Below, piece after piece: positions 1-6,711 of a stretch of 7,138 nt of DNA (positions are counted from its first letter, which is position 1; every line of letters begins with the position of its first letter). Location: contig JAFUJG010000354.1 in NCBI GenBank assembly GCA_017468215.1, positions 1 to 7,138 on the forward strand. Direction: 5' to 3'. Made by a program: the position numbers and the translations under genes. This DNA comes from Clostridia bacterium (lineage in GTDB: Bacteria; Bacillota; Clostridia; UMGS1883). The notes below the pieces were generated by a model. The model was not told the origin of the DNA. It searched no databases and was given only the letters and a program-made list of their open reading frames with translations.

Positions 1-24
1 CGGTGCATAGAATCCTGCGGAGCA

Positions 25-55
25 TATAATAATCGCATTCTTTGCGATTATTATA
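25..55. repeat. Perfect inverted repeat 1 (13-bp arms, 5-nt loop)
   Basis: Arms 25-37 and 43-55 are exact reverse complements, separated by a TTCTT loop. The stem is mostly A/T with a CGCA/TGCG core near the loop. It lies beyond the terminator of the leftward gene and has no T-tract of its own, so it does not look like an ordinary terminator. Its right arm shares positions 52-55 with the left arm of the next inverted repeat, so the two hairpins cannot both be fully formed. It could be part of a dispersed intergenic repeat or MITE-like element, or an RNA structure belonging to a gene left of the window; nothing here decides between these. Confidence 0.7.
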
Positions 56-84
56 CCTTGAAATGCGTATTATTTCAAGGTATA
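52..84. repeat. Perfect inverted repeat 2 (13-bp arms, 7-nt loop)
   Basis: Arms 52-64 (TATACCTTGAAAT) and 72-84 are exact reverse complements around a 7-nt loop at 65-71. It directly abuts and partly overlaps inverted repeat 1. The segment 63-67 (ATGCG) is also complementary to 34-38 (CGCAT) in the first repeat, so an alternative pairing between the two elements is possible. No coding sequence overlaps it. Function is unknown. Confidence 0.7.
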
Positions 85-93
85 TTTACAAAT

Positions 94-131
94 AAAAAAG
101 AACTCTGTGAGCCGACTCACAGAGTTCTTTT
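94..131 (-). terminator. Rho-independent terminator of the 1237-aa gene
   Basis: A 16-bp perfect stem (96-111 with 116-131) encloses a 4-nt loop (CCGA). Read on the minus strand it starts 11 nt after the TAA stop of the large leftward gene and ends in a T-rich tract (TTCTTTTTTATTT). The stem is long and the lower part is A/T, so in the plus direction it also ends in TTCTTTTA. It could therefore weakly stop rightward transcription as well. Confidence 0.92.
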
Positions 132-142
132 ATTTAGTTAAG

Positions 143-3100
143 TTATTCAGCTATGATTGCCGGAGCAAGAGGTTCAAGGAAACCTTCTTCCTCACTGTTC
201 ATTGACTTCACGAGCATCAACTTAGCACCCTTAGTAACTGCAACCTTTGTTACATTATCCTTGCTGAGTGTAAGCTTGTCGGAAATTACATAGCTTACAA
301 GTGCACCGTCTGCATCGTATGTTGCCTGGATGAGGTAACCTTCTGTACCATCTTCTGCAACGATTTCAGCATAGCCTGCAGAGTAAGTAATCTTGTTTTC
401 AAATGTGATTACTTCAAGTACTTCGAAGTTATCAAAGTACCAGTAGGGACCATTACCGCTGTTGGAAGACTGTGAAGGACCGCCGCTACCTACCCAAGAG
501 AAGTGGAAGTAAATGTAACCGTCAGAAGGAGCTGTGATTGTGAATGTATTTGTCTGCCAATCTGTAGACACATTCTTAGGTACGTTAGCACCTGATGCCT
601 GGCCTGCACTCATGCTCTTTGTTGTTACAAAGCTTGTGGAGATGTAGCTTGCGTCTGTACCTGCAGTCTGGTGCTTATAATCGTAGGATACGATATATGT
701 CTTACCGCCTTCTACAGCAACAAAGTTAGCCAAGGAACAAAGACCGTTTGTACCATCGTTCCAACGTGTACCGAGAGCATAGTCATCAGCTGTAAGCTCG
801 GGACCTTCCTTATAAAGAGAGGAAGCATTAGTGTCACGGTCTACCTTATAGAACCAACCTTCACAAGTATTTCTGAAATAGTTACTTGTTTCAGGGCTCT
901 GCCAGTCACCCCAGCTGAAGTTTCCGTCTGCATCTTCAAAGCCGCCGTCAACCATAAGGTTGGCGTTCTTGTCAGCCTTTAACACATCAAATACCAGTGT
1001 TGCAACATTGTCACGGAGAATAGAGATAGAAACTACATCGCCACCAGCTGTTGCAAGCGGATTGTATACATACTTGTAAACAACGCTGCCGTCTGTCTTG
1101 TCTTCAATTGTCTTATAAGAATCGGGTACTGTGTATTCGTTTACGCCCTGGTTAACTGTAACAGGTTCGTCCTCACGAAGCTTGTTGCCGTCCTTGTCAA
1201 CATACTTGATTGTTACGGGAATCTTATCTGTTTCTTCGTCAGGACCGGGAGTAGCGCCAGCTTCCTCAAGAACAAAGTTTGTAAACTTCATTTCTCCCGC
1301 ACTCCAGCTACTCTGGAAGTAAAGAACATCAGTCGTTGCTGTGAAATCCTTTTCAAAGTGAGTCCAACTATTTGCAGTTAAGGATCCACCCCAAGCGATA
1401 ATATCCTTCCCGGAATTTTCCCTTTGACCTACATCACCAAGTGCAAATCCATCGGTAAGACGATTAAACTGATAGTTATTTGCATCCAATACTTCATTGG
1501 TATAGATATCAAAAGATATGGTGTAATCTTTACCGATCTCTACATTCCAAACTGTTCCTATGTTTTGTGTGTCGCTCTTACCCTTTGTCGCAATTCTCAT
1601 AACATTTGCCCCGATTGAGTTGTCATACTCAACCGTTGCACCTGTGATATCTGTGCCTTGGCGGTTTGTCCAGCCTGCTATTCCGTTTTCAAAGGAACCA
1701 TTTTCAATAAGGTTTGTACCCTTTGCCTGCTTTTCAAGCTGGAATACAAGCTCACATACGTTTTCGCTGTCAGCAGATACGTATACAGAGTCAGTACTCT
1801 TACTTGCTACATATTTATATATATAACGATACTGGTCATCAGAATAAGAAGGAAGGCTCTTATAAGAAGCAGGAACATCATATGTTGTATCAACGTCAAT
1901 AGAAATTGTCACGTCGTCCTGGAGTGTTTCACCGTTAATATCCTTGAACTTGATTGTAACGGGAGCTGTAACTGTGGGACGTGTTTCGTTGTAAAGAGTT
2001 GCAACTTCGTCTGCTGTGATAACTCTGTTATAAACTCTTACGTCATCCATAAGACCAACAAAGTCGGGGTTTTCAGCGTTAGCCCACTGTGTACGGCCGA
2101 TAAAGCCTGTTGTGGAGGACTGTGTTGCAATAGTAGCGATAGAATTTGTAAGTGTTGTATTAGCACCGCTGTTTGCAATTTCCTGACCGTCAACATAAAC
2201 TCTTGCAGTAGAAGATGTTCCGCCGTATTCATATGTAAATGTTACCAATTTCCATGTCTGACCAAAGCCTGTTGCAGTAGTGTTGATAGCCCATGTATCA
2301 CCATTGGCTACAGTACCACGGTCCATGAAAGAGAGCTGGCCTGTGCCGGGGATGTATCTTAAGAACTGTGATGTGTATGTGCCGCCACCAAAGTCGAAGA
2401 AACGGTACATACCGCCGCTTGTTGCGATAGTCTTGTCAACATTTACCCACATAGATACAGAATAGTTGCCTGTAAGCTCTGTAGCGTAGTTTGTAGGAAG
2501 AATAATTGTACCGCCGCTGAAGTGAGCGTAACCGTCAATTAAAGTTACGTTCTCAACTGTAGCGTTATATACATTTTCGTTCTGAGAGTTATCGTAAAGA
2601 GTATCATTCTTGCCGAGAGCCTTTTCAAAGTCGTAGTACATGATAAGACCGTCGCCTACAATGTTACCGCCGATAGCCTTCATACGCTTTGTAACAGAAG
2701 TTGTTTCGCCGTTACATTCAATAGTTGCAATAAGCTCAACATACTTTGTTGTTTCGGGTGCTGTAAAGTTACCTTCACCGTCAAGAACAGCTTCGTCGGA
2801 GCAGCTCCATGTGATTCGGGCAGGATAGTAGCCTTCGATTTCATGTTCTGTAGGAAGGCTGAGGTTTCCTGAGATAGCACTGCCGAGCTTAGCCATTTCT
2901 TCGTTCACCCAGTTAACATAGGGAACAAACATGCTCTTTACTATGTAGGGGTATTCATAATCAAAGTAAATATCTTCTCTGCCTTCAATATAAAGACGAG
3001 CAGTAAGAATAACAAGTTCTTCTTCAGCCTGAGAGGAGTATTCACCTGTTTCTGCATTGATTGCATCAGAGGATGAAGACCATTCAACCGCTACGCCTTC

Positions 3101-3856
3101 AACACCTGTATCTCTGGGAAGGTTAAGTGTACCGAAGCCTGCAAGGCTGCCCTTGGGCATAGAAATATCAGCCCAGTCAGCTACAGCTTCGTCAAACTTG
3201 TCGCCGTATTCAGCAGAAGGAATAAGCTCGTAAAGCTCAAAATCATCTACAAAAGTAACGTTCTTTGTAAGACCGTAAATGTTAAGAGCAACATATTTAC
3301 AAGCATCCTGGTTGCCGTTACCCTTAAGAACTGTAGAGTACTGAACCCAGTCGCCCTTAGAATAAGCCATGTCCTGATCGTTGGATGCAGTACCGGCTCC
3401 AACCCAAGCATGAGTTAATTCTGTAAAATCATCTTCTTCGGTGGGAATAACCTTAGAAGAATCTGTAAATGCAAATGTTACACGAGGTCTTCTTGCTACT
3501 GTGTCCACGTTCTTATACCAGAAAGAAAGATAGTAGCTTGCGTTGGCATCAGCAACTTCAAAATAAGCTGTGATTGCACCGTCGCCCTTAGTACTCTTGA
3601 TTGCCTTAAGGCTGTATGTACCTTCGTGAGCAGCCTCCTGAGACACTTCGTAGTACTCATCGTTTTCTGTAAGACCTGTGAGACCTTCTTTAAAGCCGGG
3701 GTTTGCAATCATGTTGTTGCCTGACTTTTCATAAACAGCACCCTCGCTGTCTACAAAGTAGCCGCCAACAGAAGCGCGCACGCCTGCAGTAGCGGGGATT
3801 ACGCTCATGATCATCACAGCAGCCGTTAAAAGTGCTATGATCCTACTTTTTTTCAT
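143..3856 (-). CDS. Secreted multi-modular carbohydrate-binding protein (LamG, Ig-like and CBM modules), no catalytic domain seen
   Basis: The protein is 1237 residues and probably binds glycans outside the cell. I chose the ATG at 3856, 8 nt after an AAGGAGG site, over the ATG at 3880, whose reading would run through that site. The start MKKSRIIALL and hydrophobic stretch to about residue 20 form a Sec signal peptide, likely cut after ATA (24) or VRA (28). Modules by approximate residue: 47-212 jelly-roll, CBM_4_9-like (NMIANPGF to VDDFELYEL); 225-305 and 306-395 two degenerate Ig-like domains with a W-S-x-S/C-D core, resembling aBig_2; 397-625 LamG_3-like lectin domain (GLIMYYDFE, GLMDDVRVYNR); 632-710 and 878-960 two copies of a small beta-rich domain (PVTIK..D..G..L, VP.SYK), MucBP-like at best; 713-865 a second CBM-like module; 964-1148 a third (GPYWYFDNFEV); 1150-1237 a C-terminal beta module. 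I found no glycosidase, lyase or esterase motif, dockerin, LPxTG motif or SLH domain. The last two modules match the tail of the divergent phosphoesterase. Domain names come from motif memory and exact boundaries are approximate. Confidence 0.9.
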   Translation of the reverse strand: MKKSRIIALLTAAVMIMSVIPATAGVRASVGGYFVDSEGAVYEKSGNNMIANPGFKEGLTGLTENDEYYEVSQEAAHEGTYSLKAIKSTKGDGAITAYFEVADANASYYLSFWYKNVDTVARRPRVTFAFTDSSKVIPTEEDDFTELTHAWVGAGTASNDQDMAYSKGDWVQYSTVLKGNGNQDACKYVALNIYGLTKNVTFVDDFELYELIPSAEYGDKFDEAVADWADISMPKGSLAGFGTLNLPRDTGVEGVAVEWSSSSDAINAETGEYSSQAEEELVILTARLYIEGREDIYFDYEYPYIVKSMFVPYVNWVNEEMAKLGSAISGNLSLPTEHEIEGYYPARITWSCSDEAVLDGEGNFTAPETTKYVELIATIECNGETTSVTKRMKAIGGNIVGDGLIMYYDFEKALGKNDTLYDNSQNENVYNATVENVTLIDGYAHFSGGTIILPTNYATELTGNYSVSMWVNVDKTIATSGGMYRFFDFGGGTYTSQFLRYIPGTGQLSFMDRGTVANGDTWAINTTATGFGQTWKLVTFTYEYGGTSSTARVYVDGQEIANSGANTTLTNSIATIATQSSTTGFIGRTQWANAENPDFVGLMDDVRVYNRVITADEVATLYNETRPTVTAPVTIKFKDINGETLQDDVTISIDVDTTYDVPASYKSLPSYSDDQYRYIYKYVASKSTDSVYVSADSENVCELVFQLEKQAKGTNLIENGSFENGIAGWTNRQGTDITGATVEYDNSIGANVMRIATKGKSDTQNIGTVWNVEIGKDYTISFDIYTNEVLDANNYQFNRLTDGFALGDVGQRENSGKDIIAWGGSLTANSWTHFEKDFTATTDVLYFQSSWSAGEMKFTNFVLEEAGATPGPDEETDKIPVTIKYVDKDGNKLREDEPVTVNQGVNEYTVPDSYKTIEDKTDGSVVYKYVYNPLATAGGDVVSISILRDNVATLVFDVLKADKNANLMVDGGFEDADGNFSWGDWQSPETSNYFRNTCEGWFYKVDRDTNASSLYKEGPELTADDYALGTRWNDGTNGLCSLANFVAVEGGKTYIVSYDYKHQTAGTDASYISTSFVTTKSMSAGQASGANVPKNVSTDWQTNTFTITAPSDGYIYFHFSWVGSGGPSQSSNSGNGPYWYFDNFEVLEVITFENKITYSAGYAEIVAEDGTEGYLIQATYDADGALVSYVISDKLTLSKDNVTKVAVTKGAKLMLVKSMNSEEEGFLEPLAPAIIAE

Positions 3857-3864
3857 ATAAAATT

Positions 3865-3871
3865 CCTCCTT
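3865..3871 (-). promoter_or_regulatory. Ribosome binding site deciding the start of the 1237-aa gene
   Basis: On the minus strand AAGGAGG is followed by 8 nt and then the ATG at 3856. An earlier in-frame ATG at 3880 would place this Shine-Dalgarno sequence inside the coding region and put eight polar residues before the signal peptide. The downstream ATG is therefore preferred. Confidence 0.9.
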
Positions 3872-3909
3872 AATGCCCATATATCTATACCGAGCACAAT
3901 TATATGATA

Positions 3910-3938
3910 ATTATAGCACGATTTAAACCACTTGTACA
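3910..3938 (-). promoter_or_regulatory. Probable extended -10 promoter for the leftward 1237-aa gene
   Basis: On the minus strand TGC-TATAAT (hexamer at 3915-3910) matches an extended -10 motif. A weaker -35-like TGTACA lies at 3938-3933, 17 bp away. An A/T-rich block at 3939-3960, including eight consecutive T on the plus strand, sits upstream and could act as an UP element. A second TATAAT occurs 11 bp downstream at 3904-3899, inside a repeated AATTATA, so the exact start site is uncertain. The predicted leader is roughly 45 nt. Confidence 0.6.
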
Positions 3939-3986
3939 GTAAAATTTTAATTTTTTTTAAAATATTTTAACATAAACTTTTAACGG

Positions 3987-4015
3987 TTGAAATTTTCACC
4001 TCATTATAGTATAAT
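3987..4015 (+). promoter_or_regulatory. Sigma-A type promoter for the metallophosphoesterase gene
   Basis: TTGAAA at 3987-3992 and TATAAT at 4010-4015 are separated by exactly 17 bp, close to consensus for a vegetative sigma factor. The predicted start near 4022 gives a leader of about 28 nt with room for the ribosome binding site. The -35 hexamer overlaps an 11-bp inverted repeat (TGAAA-T-TTTCA, 3988-3998), a possible operator, although in such A/T-rich DNA it may be chance. Confidence 0.72.
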
Positions 4016-4035
4016 TATTACATATTATATTTAAC

Positions 4036-4041
4036 AGGAGG
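4036..4041 (+). promoter_or_regulatory. Ribosome binding site of the metallophosphoesterase gene
   Basis: AGGAGG is followed by 8 nt and ATG at 4050. This supports that start, which also begins a clean signal peptide. Confidence 0.9.
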
Positions 4042-4049
4042 ATTCAATT

Positions 4050-6665
4050 ATGATTTCTGTAAAAAAACTCCTCACTTTTGCGGCGGTGGCTCTTTTTGCA
4101 ACCATCCCCCTTTCGGTTTCTGCCGCAACTGTGGCTGACTGGCAGTTTAACGAAGATAGCGTTAAGTCAGGTTCAATTTCAGAAGGCAGTATGGTTATTG
4201 CCGACCGGTCCGAAAATGGTAATGACCTCACAATGCGCACCTACAACCTCAACTTCAGAAAAACAGTATCCTTTTCTGACGAGTCTTTTGACGGCAAAAG
4301 CGGCAGTATCTATTTAAACGGCAACCTTTTGCAGGGCGGTGTTGACTTTGTAACTGTTGATTCTGCGCCCATTAACAAAAACAATTTTGCAAACGGCTAT
4401 ACAATCGAAATTATTTACAAGATGCCTGCTGACTGGACCGTGGCTGACCGCTGGACAAGCCTTCTTTCCCGTTTGGGCTCAACAAGTGCTATTGATACAG
4501 AAGGCGAAAACGTAACAACAGTTGTTCATGTTTCCAACTGTAAGGAAATTCAGTTTATTCCTGCAAATCGCTACAACCAGTCAACACTTTCATCCAACGT
4601 GTGGTCTGTTGCAATGGATAAGGCGGAAAACTGGTATCACATTGTTATTGTAAACGACGGCACATCTATCCGTACCTTTGTAAACGGCTGCGAATCCTTC
4701 CGTGATGCTGTAACAAGCACAATGCAGGGTTTGTATGCTGACCCTAACGACGGCAGATTCAGAATAGGTGCACGTATTCTTTCTTCGGGTTCTCCCTACC
4801 GTTTCACACGAGGTTACATTCAGCAGATTCGTATTTCCGATACAGCACTTGGAAAGAGTGACTGGCTTGTTCCCAACCCCGAGCAGTTTGTTGGCGAATA
4901 CGGTGACAATTCTCCCTTTGAGGAAACTGCCGAGGACCGCTACAACTTCGTTTTCGTTCCCGATACACAGAACACAACAAAGTTCTGCGGCCCTGTTCTT
5001 GACACAGCTGTTAACTGGCTTATCGAAAACCGTGACTACGCAAATATCGAAGCCGTTGTTTCTTTAGGTGACAACGTTGAAGATTTCTGGGAAACACCCC
5101 AGTGGGAGCAGATTACAAAAACCTACACGTCTATTGCCCAAAGCGGTATCCGCACTATGGCGCCCACAGGTAACCACGACTCGGGCAATGGCCAGAACTT
5201 CTGGTACCACAATACATATTTCGGGCCGGGCAGCGATTTTGCAAAGCTCAATGCCGGTTATATGCTCGAATACTCCCCCTCAGGCACAGGTGGTGTTGCT
5301 GACCTTAGCGCAGGCAGCTACCCCTACAAGCTCGTTTACATCGACATGTACAAGCTTGCCGACGGAAGTGAAACAGGCTGGCTTAAGAATATGCTTTCCA
5401 AGTATGCAGCCTGCCCTGTTATTGTCGTAATGCACGATATTCAGAACTGTTCCGACACAAAGCCCAACGAAACAAAGCTTTCTGCAAACGGTACAACTCT
5501 CTGGAACATAGTTAAAAACTACGATAATGTATTTTTAATGGTAGGCGGTCACAGCCACGGTTACGGCGTACTGGAGCTTACAAACTCCTTCGGCAACAAG
5601 GTTCACAGTATCCTTGCCGACTATCAGTTCTCCTACAACGGCGGCAACGCACTTATGAAGTTTGCCGAGTTTGATGAAAAAGGCGGCAAAATCCGTGTTT
5701 CCACATTCTCGCCTTATGCTGCAACTCTTTCCGATGATGAAAGAACCTTCTTTGATGTTAATTTCATGACAGGCACAGGTCACTACGACGAGATTGACAT
5801 TAACTTTATGGAACGCTTCGGCAGCTTTAAAACCTACAAGGTTGTTGGCGAAAACATTATGACAAACCCCTCCTTTGAAGATGCAAACGGCAACTTTTCT
5901 CTGGAAGGCTGGCTTTCCGCTTCCACAAATAATCAGTTCGGTTCCCCCTACACAACAAACCATTGTTACGCAGTAAATGCTACATCTGTTATTACAGACA
6001 ACGGTGCAGTTACAAGCAAAGCAACCACTATTCCCGATGGCAATTGGGCATTTGGCTCACGCTGGAACGACGGCAAGGACGGTCTTTGTTCACTTAAGCG
6101 TTACGTAAAGGTAGAGCCCGGCAAAACCTACACCGTATCCTACAAGGTAAAGCACAAAACAGGTGCAGACGGCGCATTCCTTGTAACAAGCCTTGTTGCA
6201 AACGAAGGCGATGACGAAAATACTGCCACAAGTACAACTGCAGGCTATATCGGAACTGAGTGGACAACAGTTGAACGCACCTTCACAGCAACAGAAGATA
6301 CTGATTATATTCTTTTCTGGTTCCGCTGGCTGGGCGGCGACAACAACGGAGGTCTTGGTCCTTACTGGTACTTTGACGACTTCTCCGTGCGTGAGGCCGA
6401 AGCCCAGGTTGTAAGTTTTACAGCAAACCTTACAGCAGCTAAAACGGCTAGCGGCGTAGATGTAACCTTTGAACACAACGATGCCGACAGTCACTATATT
6501 GTAGCAGGCTATGATATAGACGGACATTTAGTAAGCATAACATCTACAAAAGAGAGCAGTGCAACACTTACAGGCACTACAATCACAACAGTAAAGCTGT
6601 TCAGCTGGGACGGAATAAAAAATATTAAACCCCTTGCAACAGCAAAAACTGCCTCAGTTGAATAA
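4050..6665 (+). CDS. Secreted LamG-metallophosphoesterase with CBM-like C-terminal tail
   Basis: The protein is 871 residues, a predicted exported calcineurin-like phosphoesterase hydrolysing an unknown phosphate ester with a two-metal centre. The signal peptide MISVKKLLTF...SVSA is probably cut after A25. Residues 26-275 form a LamG/concanavalin-like domain (VADWQFNED, YTIEIIYKM, WYHIVIVNDG, RIGARI, IQQIRISDTAL). Residues 298 to about 575 are the metallophosphoesterase core with five motifs in order: D305-T-Q307, G340-D341-N342, G374-N375-H376-D377, H462 in VVMHD, and G500-H501-S502-H503. The only departure from the textbook set is Gln in place of His in motif I (D-x-Q); as far as I recall, bacterial secreted members with PDTQ are common, so activity is expected. 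Residues 601-782 are a CBM_4_9-like jelly-roll (NPSFED, RWNDG, GPYWYFDDFSV) and 787-871 a C-terminal beta module ending in a F-x-W-D...KPL pattern. Both tail modules are homologous to those of the divergent neighbour. No dockerin or sortase signal is visible. Confidence 0.93.
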   Translation: MISVKKLLTFAAVALFATIPLSVSAATVADWQFNEDSVKSGSISEGSMVIADRSENGNDLTMRTYNLNFRKTVSFSDESFDGKSGSIYLNGNLLQGGVDFVTVDSAPINKNNFANGYTIEIIYKMPADWTVADRWTSLLSRLGSTSAIDTEGENVTTVVHVSNCKEIQFIPANRYNQSTLSSNVWSVAMDKAENWYHIVIVNDGTSIRTFVNGCESFRDAVTSTMQGLYADPNDGRFRIGARILSSGSPYRFTRGYIQQIRISDTALGKSDWLVPNPEQFVGEYGDNSPFEETAEDRYNFVFVPDTQNTTKFCGPVLDTAVNWLIENRDYANIEAVVSLGDNVEDFWETPQWEQITKTYTSIAQSGIRTMAPTGNHDSGNGQNFWYHNTYFGPGSDFAKLNAGYMLEYSPSGTGGVADLSAGSYPYKLVYIDMYKLADGSETGWLKNMLSKYAACPVIVVMHDIQNCSDTKPNETKLSANGTTLWNIVKNYDNVFLMVGGHSHGYGVLELTNSFGNKVHSILADYQFSYNGGNALMKFAEFDEKGGKIRVSTFSPYAATLSDDERTFFDVNFMTGTGHYDEIDINFMERFGSFKTYKVVGENIMTNPSFEDANGNFSLEGWLSASTNNQFGSPYTTNHCYAVNATSVITDNGAVTSKATTIPDGNWAFGSRWNDGKDGLCSLKRYVKVEPGKTYTVSYKVKHKTGADGAFLVTSLVANEGDDENTATSTTAGYIGTEWTTVERTFTATEDTDYILFWFRWLGGDNNGGLGPYWYFDDFSVREAEAQVVSFTANLTAAKTASGVDVTFEHNDADSHYIVAGYDIDGHLVSITSTKESSATLTGTTITTVKLFSWDGIKNIKPLATAKTASVE

Positions 6666-6674
6666 TTGCAAAAC

Positions 6675-6711
6675 AAACAGGAGCTTCTTGCGAAGCTCCT
6701 GTTTTAGTTTT
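6675..6711 (+). terminator. Bidirectional rho-independent terminator between convergent genes
   Basis: A 13-bp perfect stem (6675-6687 with 6692-6704) closes a 4-nt loop (TTGC). It starts 9 nt after the stop of the phosphoesterase gene and is followed by TAGTTTTAG. On the minus strand the same hairpin is followed by a T-rich stretch (TTTGTTTTG), so it can also end the leftward small gene whose stop codon is at 6710-6712. Confidence 0.88.

Noticed and set aside
96..131. The 16-bp palindrome as an operator or insertion-element end
   Set aside because: Its position directly after the stop codon and the following T-tract fit an ordinary rho-independent terminator.
1658..2362. Long open frame (234 codons) on the plus strand opposite the 1237-aa gene
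   Set aside because: It lies antisense to a strong coding region with a signal peptide and recognisable domains. Its translation is Cys/Val-rich and low-complexity, it has no ribosome binding site, and it arises from the ACA/GTA codon bias of the true gene.
3857..3880. Eight-residue N-terminal extension of the 1237-aa protein from the ATG at 3880
   Set aside because: The AAGGAGG ribosome site for the downstream ATG lies inside it, and the extension would spoil the signal peptide n-region.
5535..5963. Open frames on the minus strand inside the phosphoesterase gene (also 6090-6527)
   Set aside because: They are antisense to the catalytic core and tail, Cys/Val-rich in translation and without start signals; they are codon-bias shadows.
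143..6665. Dockerin or EF-hand calcium loops suggested by several D-x-D-G patterns
   Set aside because: The D-x-D-G motifs (for example DKDGN, DADGN, DIDGH) are single beta-turns at domain starts. There is no paired 22-residue dockerin repeat at either C-terminus.
143..6665. Sortase (LPxTG) or SLH anchoring of the two large proteins
   Set aside because: Neither C-terminus has an LPxTG-hydrophobic-basic tail, and no SLH repeats are visible, so free secretion or non-covalent attachment is more likely.
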